This document shows positions 1 to 11,400 of a stretch of DNA of 64,000 nucleotides, one piece after another. Each line of letters begins with the position of its first letter. Positions within the stretch are counted from its first letter, which is position 1. The position numbers and the translations under genes are program-made. The notes beneath the pieces were generated by a model that ran no database searches, was not told the DNA's origin, and saw nothing but the letters and a program-made list of their open reading frames with translations. Source of the stretch: Alentia gelatinosa (Eukaryota; Annelida; Polychaeta; Phyllodocida; Polynoidae); NCBI GenBank assembly GCA_950022655.1, contig OX465583.1, forward strand, positions 18,341,318 through 18,405,317, written 5' to 3'.

Positions 1-168
1 CATATATTAGTTATTGCACTAACCTGACATCACTCTTCCCCCACGTGTTCGTCATTGCTCTAACCTGACATCACTCTTCCCCCACATGTTAGTCATTGCT
101 CTAACCTAACACCACTTTCCCCCCACATGTTAGTCATTGCTCTAACCTGACATCACTTTCACTCTACA
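1..168. repeat. 41-bp tandem repeat in intron, four copies
   Basis: The motif beginning CTAACCTGACATCACT recurs at 19, 60, 101 and 142, giving a 41-bp period. The last copy runs into a pyrimidine-rich tract ending in CTACAG, so it supplies the 3' splice site of the next exon. Confidence 0.9.
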
Positions 169-169
169 G

Positions 170-319
170 GACGTCCTGAAGACTCTTGGAGAGGTCGACT
201 CTGACCCTAACACCGCCGTCCCCAGGAACCGCGTGCGCATCATCGACTGCGGCCTCAACAAGCTGGAGAAGAGCTACGACCTGACGGAGGAGCAGCTCGA
301 CTCTACCGAGGACATGTAA
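170..319 (+). CDS. Terminal coding exon of an unrecognised gene
   Basis: After the acceptor ACTCTACAG the frame GAC-GTC-CTG-AAG is open for 49 codons to TAA at 317-319. The peptide is charged, with DPNTAVPRNRVRIIDCGLN in the middle and an acidic tail ending TEDM. Codons are strongly G/C-ending, unlike the AT-rich surroundings, which supports real coding. The rest of the gene lies left of the window. I do not recognise the family. An alternative is an internal exon, because the sequence around the stop (CATGTAAGC) could also be read as a splice donor. Confidence 0.7.
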   Translation, partial: DVLKTLGEVDSDPNTAVPRNRVRIIDCGLNKLEKSYDLTEEQLDSTEDM

Positions 320-1149
320 GCCGTGACGTCACCGCCGCCATGATGTCAACCATGACGTCATCACCAGACGCGCCGTGAGAACGCGCTCTGTCTGGAGCAG
401 GACGAGCTCAGAAACACCAAGCGTTCCTGTTCCTGTAGTTTTATGTTCGTCATTTCTGTGTTGATCTGTGTATGGTTCCATTATTTAATTTATTCACTTA
501 TTTATTTACTGCTGAACATCGTTGATGTGCGAGCACACAGAGCACAGAGATGATTGAGAAGACACACATCGCACTCTTTTGTACACAAACACACATACAC
601 AAAAAATAAACATCCTGAAAACGGATGGTCAAAAACTACCCACACCTTGTCACGTATTCACTACCTACGAACAAAAATCGTGTCCTGTACTCAAGAGAGC
701 ATTAGTTATCCATAATACTTTTCTGATAATAACAAAAAGTAGAATGACAGAATCAAGGTGAATTCGCACACTGACGCTCTTACATACATAAAAGTTAGTC
801 TACAATACATATGTTGACTTTGACCACTTCTCCTACAAACCGTATTACATCATCAGGACAATCAGCAAATCAAATTTCATAGTTTGAATATTATAAGTGA
901 TCTAGATTCAGAGTGATATATGAGCAGATCAGAAAGATATTTTGCATTACCAGAACAGCATGAACGCCAGGGCCAAATCCAATAAGGTAATGACTATCCA
1001 ACTTGGCTAGGTATACATTATACACATACAATAATAATGATTACAACACATTTGGAGTCCAGGTCCACTCTAACCATTAAACCAAGAAGATAAACATTAA
1101 GATCACATCTGATTTATTAAGGAATTGGGGAAAGGTAGTTACGGTTTAA
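320..1149. other. No gene seen; 3' flank of preceding gene
   Basis: AT-rich sequence with short unsupported ORFs. The first few hundred bases are probably the 3' UTR of the preceding gene. An AATAAA lies near 604 in A-rich sequence. Nothing else is supported. Confidence 0.5.
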
Positions 1150-1430
1150 GGAAATGCACTATAGTTAGATAAATGCACATCAGTCACCAAGAAATGTACT
1201 ATACTTTCAATGCACCGTAGTCATCACAAAATGCACCTTATTTTCAACGAATTGCACTGTATTCTTCAAGAGATGCACCTAAGTCTTCAAGAAGCACACG
1301 CCACTACAGAAATGCACCTTAGTCGTCAATAATTGTATGTTAGTGCCAGCGATATGCACTTATCATCCATAAATGCATGTTAACAATAGGAAAGGCAACT
1401 TAGTATTCAAGAAACACATGAGCTTATTAT
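1150..1430. repeat. Degenerate short tandem repeat (AAATGCACnTTAGTC-like)
   Basis: About ten imperfect copies of a roughly 27-bp unit built on AAATGCACCTTAGTC and TTCAAGAA. The copies are strongly diverged, so this is an old array. Confidence 0.65.
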
Positions 1431-1489
1431 AGCTCCACAATGAGAACCATCTACCTTTACTGTAGCTAAAACATAAAGCAGGCCGTTAA

Positions 1490-2520
1490 ACTATGTAATA
1501 CAATCACATACACACTGACACAATAATAAACACACTGACACAAATACTCACACCGATAAACACACATGCACTGACTCACCTACCTGAGCACTGACACACC
1601 TACACACACACTACACAAACCTACACTCACGCACTTACACACCCTAGCGCACTGACAAAGCTACACACACTCACACAAAACACACCTACAGATACTCACA
1701 CAAACCCAACTACATTCACCCACTGACTAAAACACACAAACTGACATAGCTACACACACACACACACACACTCATACACCCACTTACACTGACACAGACA
1801 CACCTATTCCCACACACACACACACTTCTACTTACATACCTACACACATGCACACAATCACACTGACGCATCTACACACTGACACAGCTACGCACCTTCA
1901 CACACTAATATACATACTTACACTTACAAACTTACATACACTGACACACCTACACACTGACACACCTATACACACTCACATTTATAAGCACACACACACA
2001 TACTAACACTCACACACTGACACACACCGACACACACCTATACACATTCATATTGTCGCACCTACATACCCACATTGACACACTGACACACACTGACACA
2101 CACTAGTAGACATCTATCTTCACACACATCTATGACAAGAGCACTCATACACTTACAATCATATATTGACACACCTACACACACTCACCTGCACACACTA
2201 ACACACTGACACAACTACACACTGACACACCTATGAAAACTGAGACACTTACAATGCAAACCTACATACACACACACCGACACTCACACTGACACACCTA
2301 CACACTGACACGCATATATACGCACCAACGTACACACAACTACACAACTACATCTACACATACACATCTACACATATTGCATACACTGCATAAGCACACA
2401 CAGACATTGACACACACACACACCTATGCACACTAACATTAACATACACACGCACTCTCACTAAGACATATATACACACCCATTCACACTCACACATACA
2501 CATGTACACTGACAGACATT
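1490..2520. repeat. CA-rich simple-sequence tract
   Basis: About 1 kb of irregular ACACACTGACACACCTACACAC-type sequence, a cryptic microsatellite mixing CACA, CTGACA and CTACA. No coding potential. Confidence 0.9.
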
Positions 2521-2945
2521 CCTCGGTTTTACACGAAAGAGCTGTTGTTAACAGAAGGTGGAATACAACTTTTCTTTAAATCTAGAAAACCTACAAACCT
2601 TCACATACTCCCACTTAGGCACACATGGCTAACCTTACTTATTGGCACATCGACATACAACCACATACAAGCCTTCTTACAGATGTTTGCTATAAATTCT
2701 TTGACTGTAGTCATGGAGTGTACCATAGTGTAGACTGTCTAACGTGGAACTCTATGCGATAGTATGTCAGATCTCAATCACAGAGATACACAGTCCCGGG
2801 CCTCCCATGATGCCGCGGAAACATCGTCTCATCAAGGATTTTTGTTTACCCAGCTACAGTAAACATTGCTAGCTAAACTGTCTACTCGATATGGACAAAT
2901 CGATGAGGTCAGTAGTCTAGAAAATATTTGTCAATTCTTACCATA

Positions 2946-4050
2946 CATCAGGCTCTCTCACTTTCCTGTTTTCTTTGAGTAGTATAATGAAATGATGGTG
3001 TGCACCTTGGATCATGTTCTCTCACTTTATTGTTTACTGTGAGTAGTATGATATCAAATGATATAGTACACCTTGCATCAGATTCACTCACTTTACTATT
3101 TGCTGTGGGTAGTATACTGAAATGATGCTGTAAACCTTGCATCAGGTTCTCTCACTTTATTGTTGACTGTGAGTAGTATAGTGAAATGATGCTGTAAACC
3201 TTGCATCAGGTTCACTCACTTTACTATTTGCTGTGGGTAGTAAACTGAAATGATGCTGTAAACCTTGCATCAGGTTCTCTCACTTTATTGTTGACTGTGA
3301 GTAGTATAGTGAAATGATGCTGTACACCTTGCATCAGGTTCACTCACTTTACTATTTGCTGTGGGTAGTATACTGAAATGATGCTGTAAACCTTGCATCA
3401 GGTTCTCTCACTTTATTGTTGACTGTGAGTAGTATAGTGAAATGATGCTGTAAACCTTGCATCAGGTTCACTCACTTTACTATTTGCTGTGGGTAGTATA
3501 CTGAAATGATGCTGTAAACCTTGCATCAGGTTCTCTCACTTTATTGTTGACTGTGAGTAGTATAGTGAAATGATGCTGTACACCTTGCATCAGGTTCACT
3601 CACTTTACTATTTGCTGTGGGTAGTATAATGAAATGATGGTGTGCACCTTGGATCAAGTTCTCTCACTTTATTGTTTACTGTAAGTAGTATAATCAAATG
3701 ATATTGTACACCTTGCATCAGATTCACTCACTTTACTATTTGCTGTGGGTAGTATACTGAAATGATGCTGTAAACCTTGCATCAGGTTCTCTCACTTTAT
3801 TGTTGACTGTGAGTAGTATAATGAAATGATGGTGTTCACATTGCATCAGTTTCTCTCACTTCACATCAGATTCTCTCATTTACTGTGAGCAGTATAATGA
3901 AATGTCGGTGTTCACCTTGCCTCAGGTTCTAACACATAACTATCAGACCTATAATGAAATGAAGGTAGACACCCTGCAACAGGTTCTCTCATTTGTTTAC
4001 TGAAGTATAGTGTAGTGATATGATGGTGTACACCTTACATCAAGTTCTGT
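2946..4050. repeat. Satellite with 64-bp monomer and 128-bp higher-order unit
   Basis: Units beginning ATCAGGTTC start about every 64 bp (3077, 3141, 3205 and so on to 3845). Two monomer types alternate, one with TTATTGTTGACTGTGAG and one with TTACTATTTGCTGTGGG, making a 128-bp dimer that is nearly identical through 3141-3653. Outer copies are more diverged, and the array decays after 3850. Confidence 0.95.
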
Positions 4051-4059
4051 CACATTAAG

Positions 4060-5459
4060 CTTATAAGAGATATCAACAAACACTGTTCTCCTATTCTGGT
4101 GAATTCTTATGATCCACAACAATAGATGACAATCGTTTTGATGTACACACTTCATCACACAAGTGTCATTGCTCCATCAATGGTCATTACATGTGTGAGA
4201 TGCCTGACCTCCCCCAACACTACCGGGAGCAGTAAATTAAAATTTTGATTTCTATTCATATGTAGGTCTGGTTGTGAGTATGATTTATAAGAGTCTGGTC
4301 GATCTGGTGATACAAGACGTGCCATTAACCGTACAGAAATCAATGGAACTTCAATGTTACAGACGTGATCAATAATAATATTTATTTCACAGCAAGATGT
4401 ATAGGTCTTCGATAGAGTGGCTTTGTATTTTTACTCACTTGAAATATATACAAATATCAAGGAAAAATATGGTATTTACAATGAATGCAGCTAGCAATAA
4501 AAATGGTCCATGTCGATGGAAGTGAAATAGGCCGAAATGTTGGGTAGGAACAACAAAACCTGTAATCATTATCCTATAACAAATAAAGCCTTCATAACTG
4601 AAAACTGTCAGACTCGAGTTCGTTTTTGGTTCTCTCCTGCAATATGAATATATACTCACGTTACAGATGACTCTTGGTTACAGATCATCATCTTCCAAGG
4701 TACGCAACCATGATAAGAATGCACAATCACCGTTGGACCAACACATGTACAAAACCTAGATTAAAAAACTTAGTAAAAGAAAGGAAAAAAAGTGAGCCCT
4801 CAAGGATGCTGTACATTGCTCAATAGATAGTACCGGTATCAGGGTGTCAAGGGGCATCCATTCGTGTAGAATATAGCTGAAGGGAGTTATCAATATGTGG
4901 AAACATATGTATGATCTACTACTGAGATCACTTACATGACATCATATTGTGCCAACACAGCCGTAACATATAGCATATACATGTATCTTAAATCCCTGAA
5001 GTGTTTTTATGATAGATGAAAGAATCTCCAGAAATCATTACCTAAAAATCATATTATCATGTATATCATGAACCTTGGCTTCAATAAATTTCCACCTCCC
5101 CCAGATTTGAATATATTTATCACATGTTTTTTAGAGTGTTCTACTGTAGCAGAGTTTTATTTCTTTACTTGAAGATATCTGTATTAGCAAGAATGATCAC
5201 AAGTCTCATGAAGCCTAACATGGTTAACCTAATATATGACTCATGGTTGTCTTAGACTGACGCTGTAGTAGCTGTCATATTACAGTTCATACCTTTTGAT
5301 AAACTTATAGGGCAAGTCATACTTGAGGATTAGTATTACCTTTCCAGCTTATAGAAATACAAATGGATATATTGGGTATGATCTTACATTTCTCGATATC
5401 TGAATTGATAAAAAATAACATCACCATATCACCAGGTTGAAATTGGCCGCACTAATACC
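4060..5459. other. No gene seen
   Basis: AT-rich DNA downstream of the minus-strand NTPase gene. It may contain that gene's 3' UTR. I found no exon, repeat array or RNA gene here. Confidence 0.5.
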
Positions 5460-8400
5460 CTATAGAGGCCAGATGTGACGCCACAGAGAGGAATTCCTTG
5501 AATCGAGCCACTCTTTGATGACAGTCTCTGTGAGCTGCGAGTAAAACTTGATGACAAGTTTGTCATTCAGTCTGTGAATGCTGACAATATTCTGCCTGAT
5601 CAGCTGTGAGAACTCCTCCTTTGTGATCAGCCTAGCGAAACGATTTATTGCCATGCGGCCATGTGGCTTTGCCATGAGCTTCTCTAGAGCAGAGATGACT
5701 GCCTGTGACTTCTGTGCATTCAGCAGTTTTTCCCGCTCTTTTCCTTTCAAACGCCGCACCGCCTCAGCCTCCGTTACGCCCTCTCGGAGATCACAGCGGA
5801 TCTGAAGTAAGTGCTGCACCCTACCGCCGAGTATGTCAACCACCCGGGATGCCACCTGGTGGGTTAAGTGGGAACTAGATGCTGTTGAGTCACCGTGATC
5901 GTCGTCGTCGTTGTTATTGTTGGTGGTGATGGTGGGTTGGGGGTGGCTTTTGAGGGTGGATATGGCAGGTTGGTGGTGGCTTGTGGTGGTGAGAAAATTA
6001 ACAGCCTGCTCCTGGGTGAGATCGCCCACATACAGTGGATTATCAGCACGAGACCAGCTGCTCTGGTCAGACTGCAGGATCATCTCTGTCTCATCGTCGT
6101 TCGTGATGAACACGACCTGCAACAGAGTCACGTTTTAAAGACATATCACAGATTAGGAGAAAACGCCCTAACTGTGGCCGAACTATGTCTTAGTTCGAGG
6201 TCACCTGTGGTGGACGTTCGCCCCGACGCCGCAGGCGGAGGGGCGTACGTCCACCACAGGTGACCGAGAACTAAGACGTAGTTCTGGCCACAGTCAGGAC
6301 GTTTTCTTATTATTACATACCTTTATTCGATCAGAAAGATGCCATTTATCGAGATCTCAAGTCACAACAGTTCCGGAAGTTGCGCAGGATGTGCGCGTTG
6401 CGCATGCGCGATAACACCGTCACTCGCCGAACGGATGTTTGGTTGCTTTTCGGTAGCCGTGCACTTAACAGAAAATGCGATTGGAGAGCAGAGGGAGTAC
6501 CATCCGGGAATCAGCGTAAACTTGTCTGTGCGTCCCCCATTGCAGACCAAGTCGAATGGCGTGTTGTTATTATCGATGATTTCAACATATTTACAAAGTT
6601 TAAACTGTTCTAACTTGTTATCACCTGCTGTATGCCTTGATATTTGATCATTACGCACTTGTACTAGTGACAGGGGGCCTGTATCGCGAGTTTCAAGTCG
6701 CGATTCGACGTCCACCGACATGTTGACAGTGGTCGCGATGACGTCGAATACGCACGCCTATCGTGTTGCGGCGAGTTAGTTACATACACGTTAGAATCGT
6801 GCAGTGCGACAAAGCGCAGTGTAGTGGGCTGTAGTCGCGATATACTACACCCCCGTGAGAGGGTCGTATATGACTGACGTTCGGCTATAGGTATGTAATA
6901 ATATAGTCCCTGGGCCAAGACCCCAAATTTTCATTTCCGCTGCCCCCCTGGAAACATTTGTTTTATTATTTTATCTTGTAGATCCATCCTTCTAGTTAAT
7001 ATTTCCACTTGTTGTCGCTCTGACAAGTGGTCAGATAACCATGACAACAGCTGTTGAAGAGACCTCCCGTCAAAATGCCTGAATGCCTATAATTCTGAGT
7101 GCTGAAAACCATTACTTGGTTCTGTGTTCTTTTAAGTATGACAATGAATCATTAGATTAAACCTTGGTATTACAACGGCAATGGCAGCGTGAGCGAGCGG
7201 ACGTGTGTGGGTATACAGGACTGAAATCAATCTCTGATATGGACTTAAACTAAAGGATCGGGATACACTCTGCGACAAAAGTGTGTGTAAAGGTGCCAAG
7301 AACCACGTGATACGTTCTTTAAAGCACATCGAAGTGATATTTATGACATTTAAGCACATTCTTGTTGTGCAAAAGGTGAGTGGAAGGACTGTGTACACGG
7401 ACGGCGTCCCACGCAACGGTGGTAAACAATGGGTACTAGGGGCCGAGTGGCCAGTGAGGCGAAGCGGGACAAACTCAACCTACAAGACTCAATGAACGAA
7501 ATCAAGGAAACTTTGAAAGCGATAAGCGAAAGGTTGGATAAACTGGGGAAAGAAAGGGTCTCTGATAGTCAGTCTCTCAAAGAATTATGCTCAAAAGTGG
7601 ATAAACACATTGAGTATAAGAAAGAAGCGGATGCGGAGGTTACTTACTACAAAACCAGGGTGCTAGATCTGGAAGCAGATGTGTCAGAACTAAAAAGTAA
7701 AGACGTAAAACAAGAGAAAGAAAGGAAAGGTCTAAATGTAATCATCAGGGGTATAGAGGAAACAAACAATGAAAAAATGTACCAAGTAATGGGAAACCTT
7801 TTTGATGAAATGGGTCTCTCTTTCCCCTTCTCCTTGACAAATGGGGCTTTCCGGCTTGGAACTAAATCAGATAACTGGGGCGGTGCTAACAAACAACACA
7901 GACCGATAAAACTTGTACTCCTAACCCGCCAACAGAAATCAGAGATGTTTGGGATAAAAGCTAAACTCAGAAATAACCAAAAGCTAGCTAAAATAAATTT
8001 CTCAAACGACTTAAATGATGATGAGTTAGTCCAACATAAAGAAGCGCAACAAGTGTTTGTGACCGCTAAAGCCAGGGGAGAAAAAGATGTAAAAATGAAG
8101 GGCCTCAAAGTTGAACTAAGGGGTAAAACCTACAGTGAAAACAACTTCAGGGAACTCCCTATGGGCTATTCACAAGCTGACTGTGCATCGTATCAAGTTG
8201 ATGATTGCCTCTACTTCCAGGGACATAAGAGCCCTTATAGTAACTTATATAAGTGCCAGGTTTACGATGAAGAATTGGACCACACCGGTAACTCGGTGGA
8301 GTAAATCTACACAATGAAGTTGGCATTCGCGCACAAGGATGACGTAACAGCCAGCCTAATAAGGAGAGAAAACAACCCGTACAAAATCAAATCTCTAGCA

Positions 8401-11400
8401 CGCAGAATAACAAAATCCGAGCAATGGAAGAAGGATGAACTCCAAACCCTAAAGGACATAGTCTGGGCTAAATTCGACCAAAACCCTGACCTTGAGTGAA
8501 CAATAATCAGTTCAGAAGCCAAATACTTCTTCGAGGCTACCCGCGACCCCATATATGGATGTGGTCATCAACTCAGTGACGTCAGACGCAGCAAGAACCC
8601 ATCGGCGACCAGACCAAACTGCGAAAACCAAATGGGTGTAATACTCCGTGAGATTGCATTCGAGCTCCGAGACAGGGCAACGCAAGACGAAGCAGAGGAC
8701 TGAACAGCGAGACGTACCTGCACTACAGCTAAGTTGAAAAAACTATCATTATCCAAACCATGCCTACGTTTAAAATTCTACTGATTGCAGATTCCAGAGG
8801 AAGGGGGATAAAATCAATGATTAACTATGAACTGACTATGAGACAAATGAACGATATACACTTTGACTTATTATCCTTCCCAGGGGGGAAAATATCATCA
8901 ACTACTGACCGAGCAATTGACATAATCCAATATCGGCGAACGTATGATATAATTTATTTGGCAGCCGGGGTAAATGACCTCTCTAACCTGATAGGTCATC
9001 CAAATGTACAACCAGCTTTTAACACCTCCGACCAAATAGTGACCCACATCACACGTGAGCTCGCTCAGGCCCGCGAAAGGCTTGAAATGCACTGTAAACT
9101 AGTTGTTCTATGCGAGGTCATAGGCATGAGTCTAGAACTATATAACACAAATGGCCAAAACTACACACAAGAACAACAAGCTATAAACAACGCCATATTT
9201 GACTCCGCTATAGCTACAGACTGTCTCAATTCAATGCGCGCTGCCTCAACCCCTCACTTCCTCCAACACGTACACAAACCCCGCCCGCATGGTCAACTTT
9301 CGCATAGATATGCATCTACTATGACCGATGGGGTCCATTATACGTGGGCAACAAAAGCGAAGTACGCACGCAATCTGGTATACACCTTTTATTCAAACAT
9401 ACATGCGACATGCAACTAAGGGCCACTCGCCTGCACAGTGAGAAGTGAAGAGACTTACTATTTATATTTGAAAAAACTCTTTTCTACTTTTATCATTGGA
9501 AAATCACACCGACGATACAGTCCACCCAATGGGCAAACCTATTTTGTGGAATACACAAAAGGGGTAATCCCAACTTAAAATACTGACGTAACCGAATGAA
9601 AGTAACACAAAAAGGTACTGTGGAAATACACAATGCCTGAAACTACTTCTTGCCCTAAGCAACTGTGGAAAAACACAAAGTAACCCTTAACATCACCGAT
9701 TGAATAACATAATACATGTATATAGCAGAAGTAAGTAACTGTGGAGAAACACAAACAGGATAACGAAACAAAGAAAAAAACTTAAATAATAAAATCATAC
9801 AGTTAATTATCATTTCCTCTTTTTCTTTTATATAAAAATCCCACCTACAATACCGACTAAATAAGTTAATGCGACTGTTTTCTCGTTTTAGTTGTTTACT
9901 TTGTTACTTAACAATTATTACAAAAAAATCTTAGAACATATGTAAAGATCATCATCATCACCTACAATGAAAAGAAAGAGGTAAGGTTGAGGAACGGGAC
10001 TCAGAATACTCATACTCATACTAATAATAATGATTGACTCATTAACTATACAGGGCAAAGGTTTTCAGATCGCGCACCAAAACGCTTGTAGCATGAAAGG
10101 TAAGATCGACATAGTAAAAACACATATAGAACTTGCATGTGCAAACATATTCAGTTTCTCGGAAACATGGTTGACCACAGACTACCTGGACGAATTACTA
10201 AACATCACCAATTACCATGTAATGAGACTGGACAGGCAAACTCTAAATGAGAAAGGTGAAGTAAAGATAGGGGGGGGTGTGTGCGCCTATATAAGAAACG
10301 AAATTACTAACATGAGCGGTGACTTAACCGATTACAACGTAAGTAATGAAGATATCGAATGCTTATGGTTAAAGATTGAACCGAAAAACCAAAAAAAAAT
10401 TATCATAGGCATAGTTTATCGACCGCCGGACAAAAACCCTAGACTAGCAACGGACTACCTACTAGACACAATAGAAAACCTAACAAATATCTATAAGCGA
10501 CATGAAATAACACTAATTGGAGACTTTAATGTGAGCTACTTAAATGACCATGACCCCGAAACAAAAATCATTAAAGAACTTGAAAATATGCACACAAATC
10601 CTGTCAGATATGAGTGGCAGGGGTAGCAAAATTGGTAAAATACCCAGAACCTGATATCACAAAACACTAAAAATAGCTCAAAATGTTCCTAAAGGATGCC
10701 ACAATATGGCCAGATAGTAAAAAACTGCATATGAAAAGATTTAATAGCCTTCAGGCACTCTGTCATTGGAACTGGGTGTTGAAAATGTCAAATGATGGTG
10801 GCGGTAGTAAAAATTCGTTATATAACTGGACCCTGAGATCACAGAACACAAAACAATAGCTCAAAATGTGTCTAAGGGATGCCAGAACGTGGCAACATAG
10901 CAAAAACCTGCATATATTAAGGTCATATAGCCTTTAGACACCATATGTCTTCAGTACTGACTCTCAGATATGTCAAACAACATGAGTGGCAGGGGTAGCA
11001 AAATCGATAATATAACTGGAACCTGATATCACAAAACACTAAAAATAGCTCAAAATGTTCCTAAGGGATACTTCAATATGATCAGATAGCAAAATACTGC
11101 ATATGAAAAGATTATATAATCTTTAAGTTATTTAGGAAACAAATATGTGGAAAATTGCAGATGTGTAAAGGGGACATTAATAGTACATACATGAAAAAGG
11201 CTGCTGTAGGCCACTGAGAAGACATATTTTGATTCTGTTTGCTGAACTGAGTCCACAAAGGACCAAACTATGGAGTCTAATACCAAAGTTTAATTTAATG
11301 AGTCATTGTAATACTTCAAAGAACACAGAAACGAGTAATGGTTTTCAGCACTCAGAATTATAGGCGTTCAGGCATTTTGACGGGAGGTCTCTTCAACAGC

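Noticed and set aside
2545..2733. Short ORF after the CA-rich tract
   Set aside because: It is 62 codons with no motif, in repeat-adjacent DNA.
5895..6263. Plus-strand frames overlapping the last NTPase exon
   Set aside because: Antisense shadows of the Asp/Asn-rich repeat; low-complexity translation.
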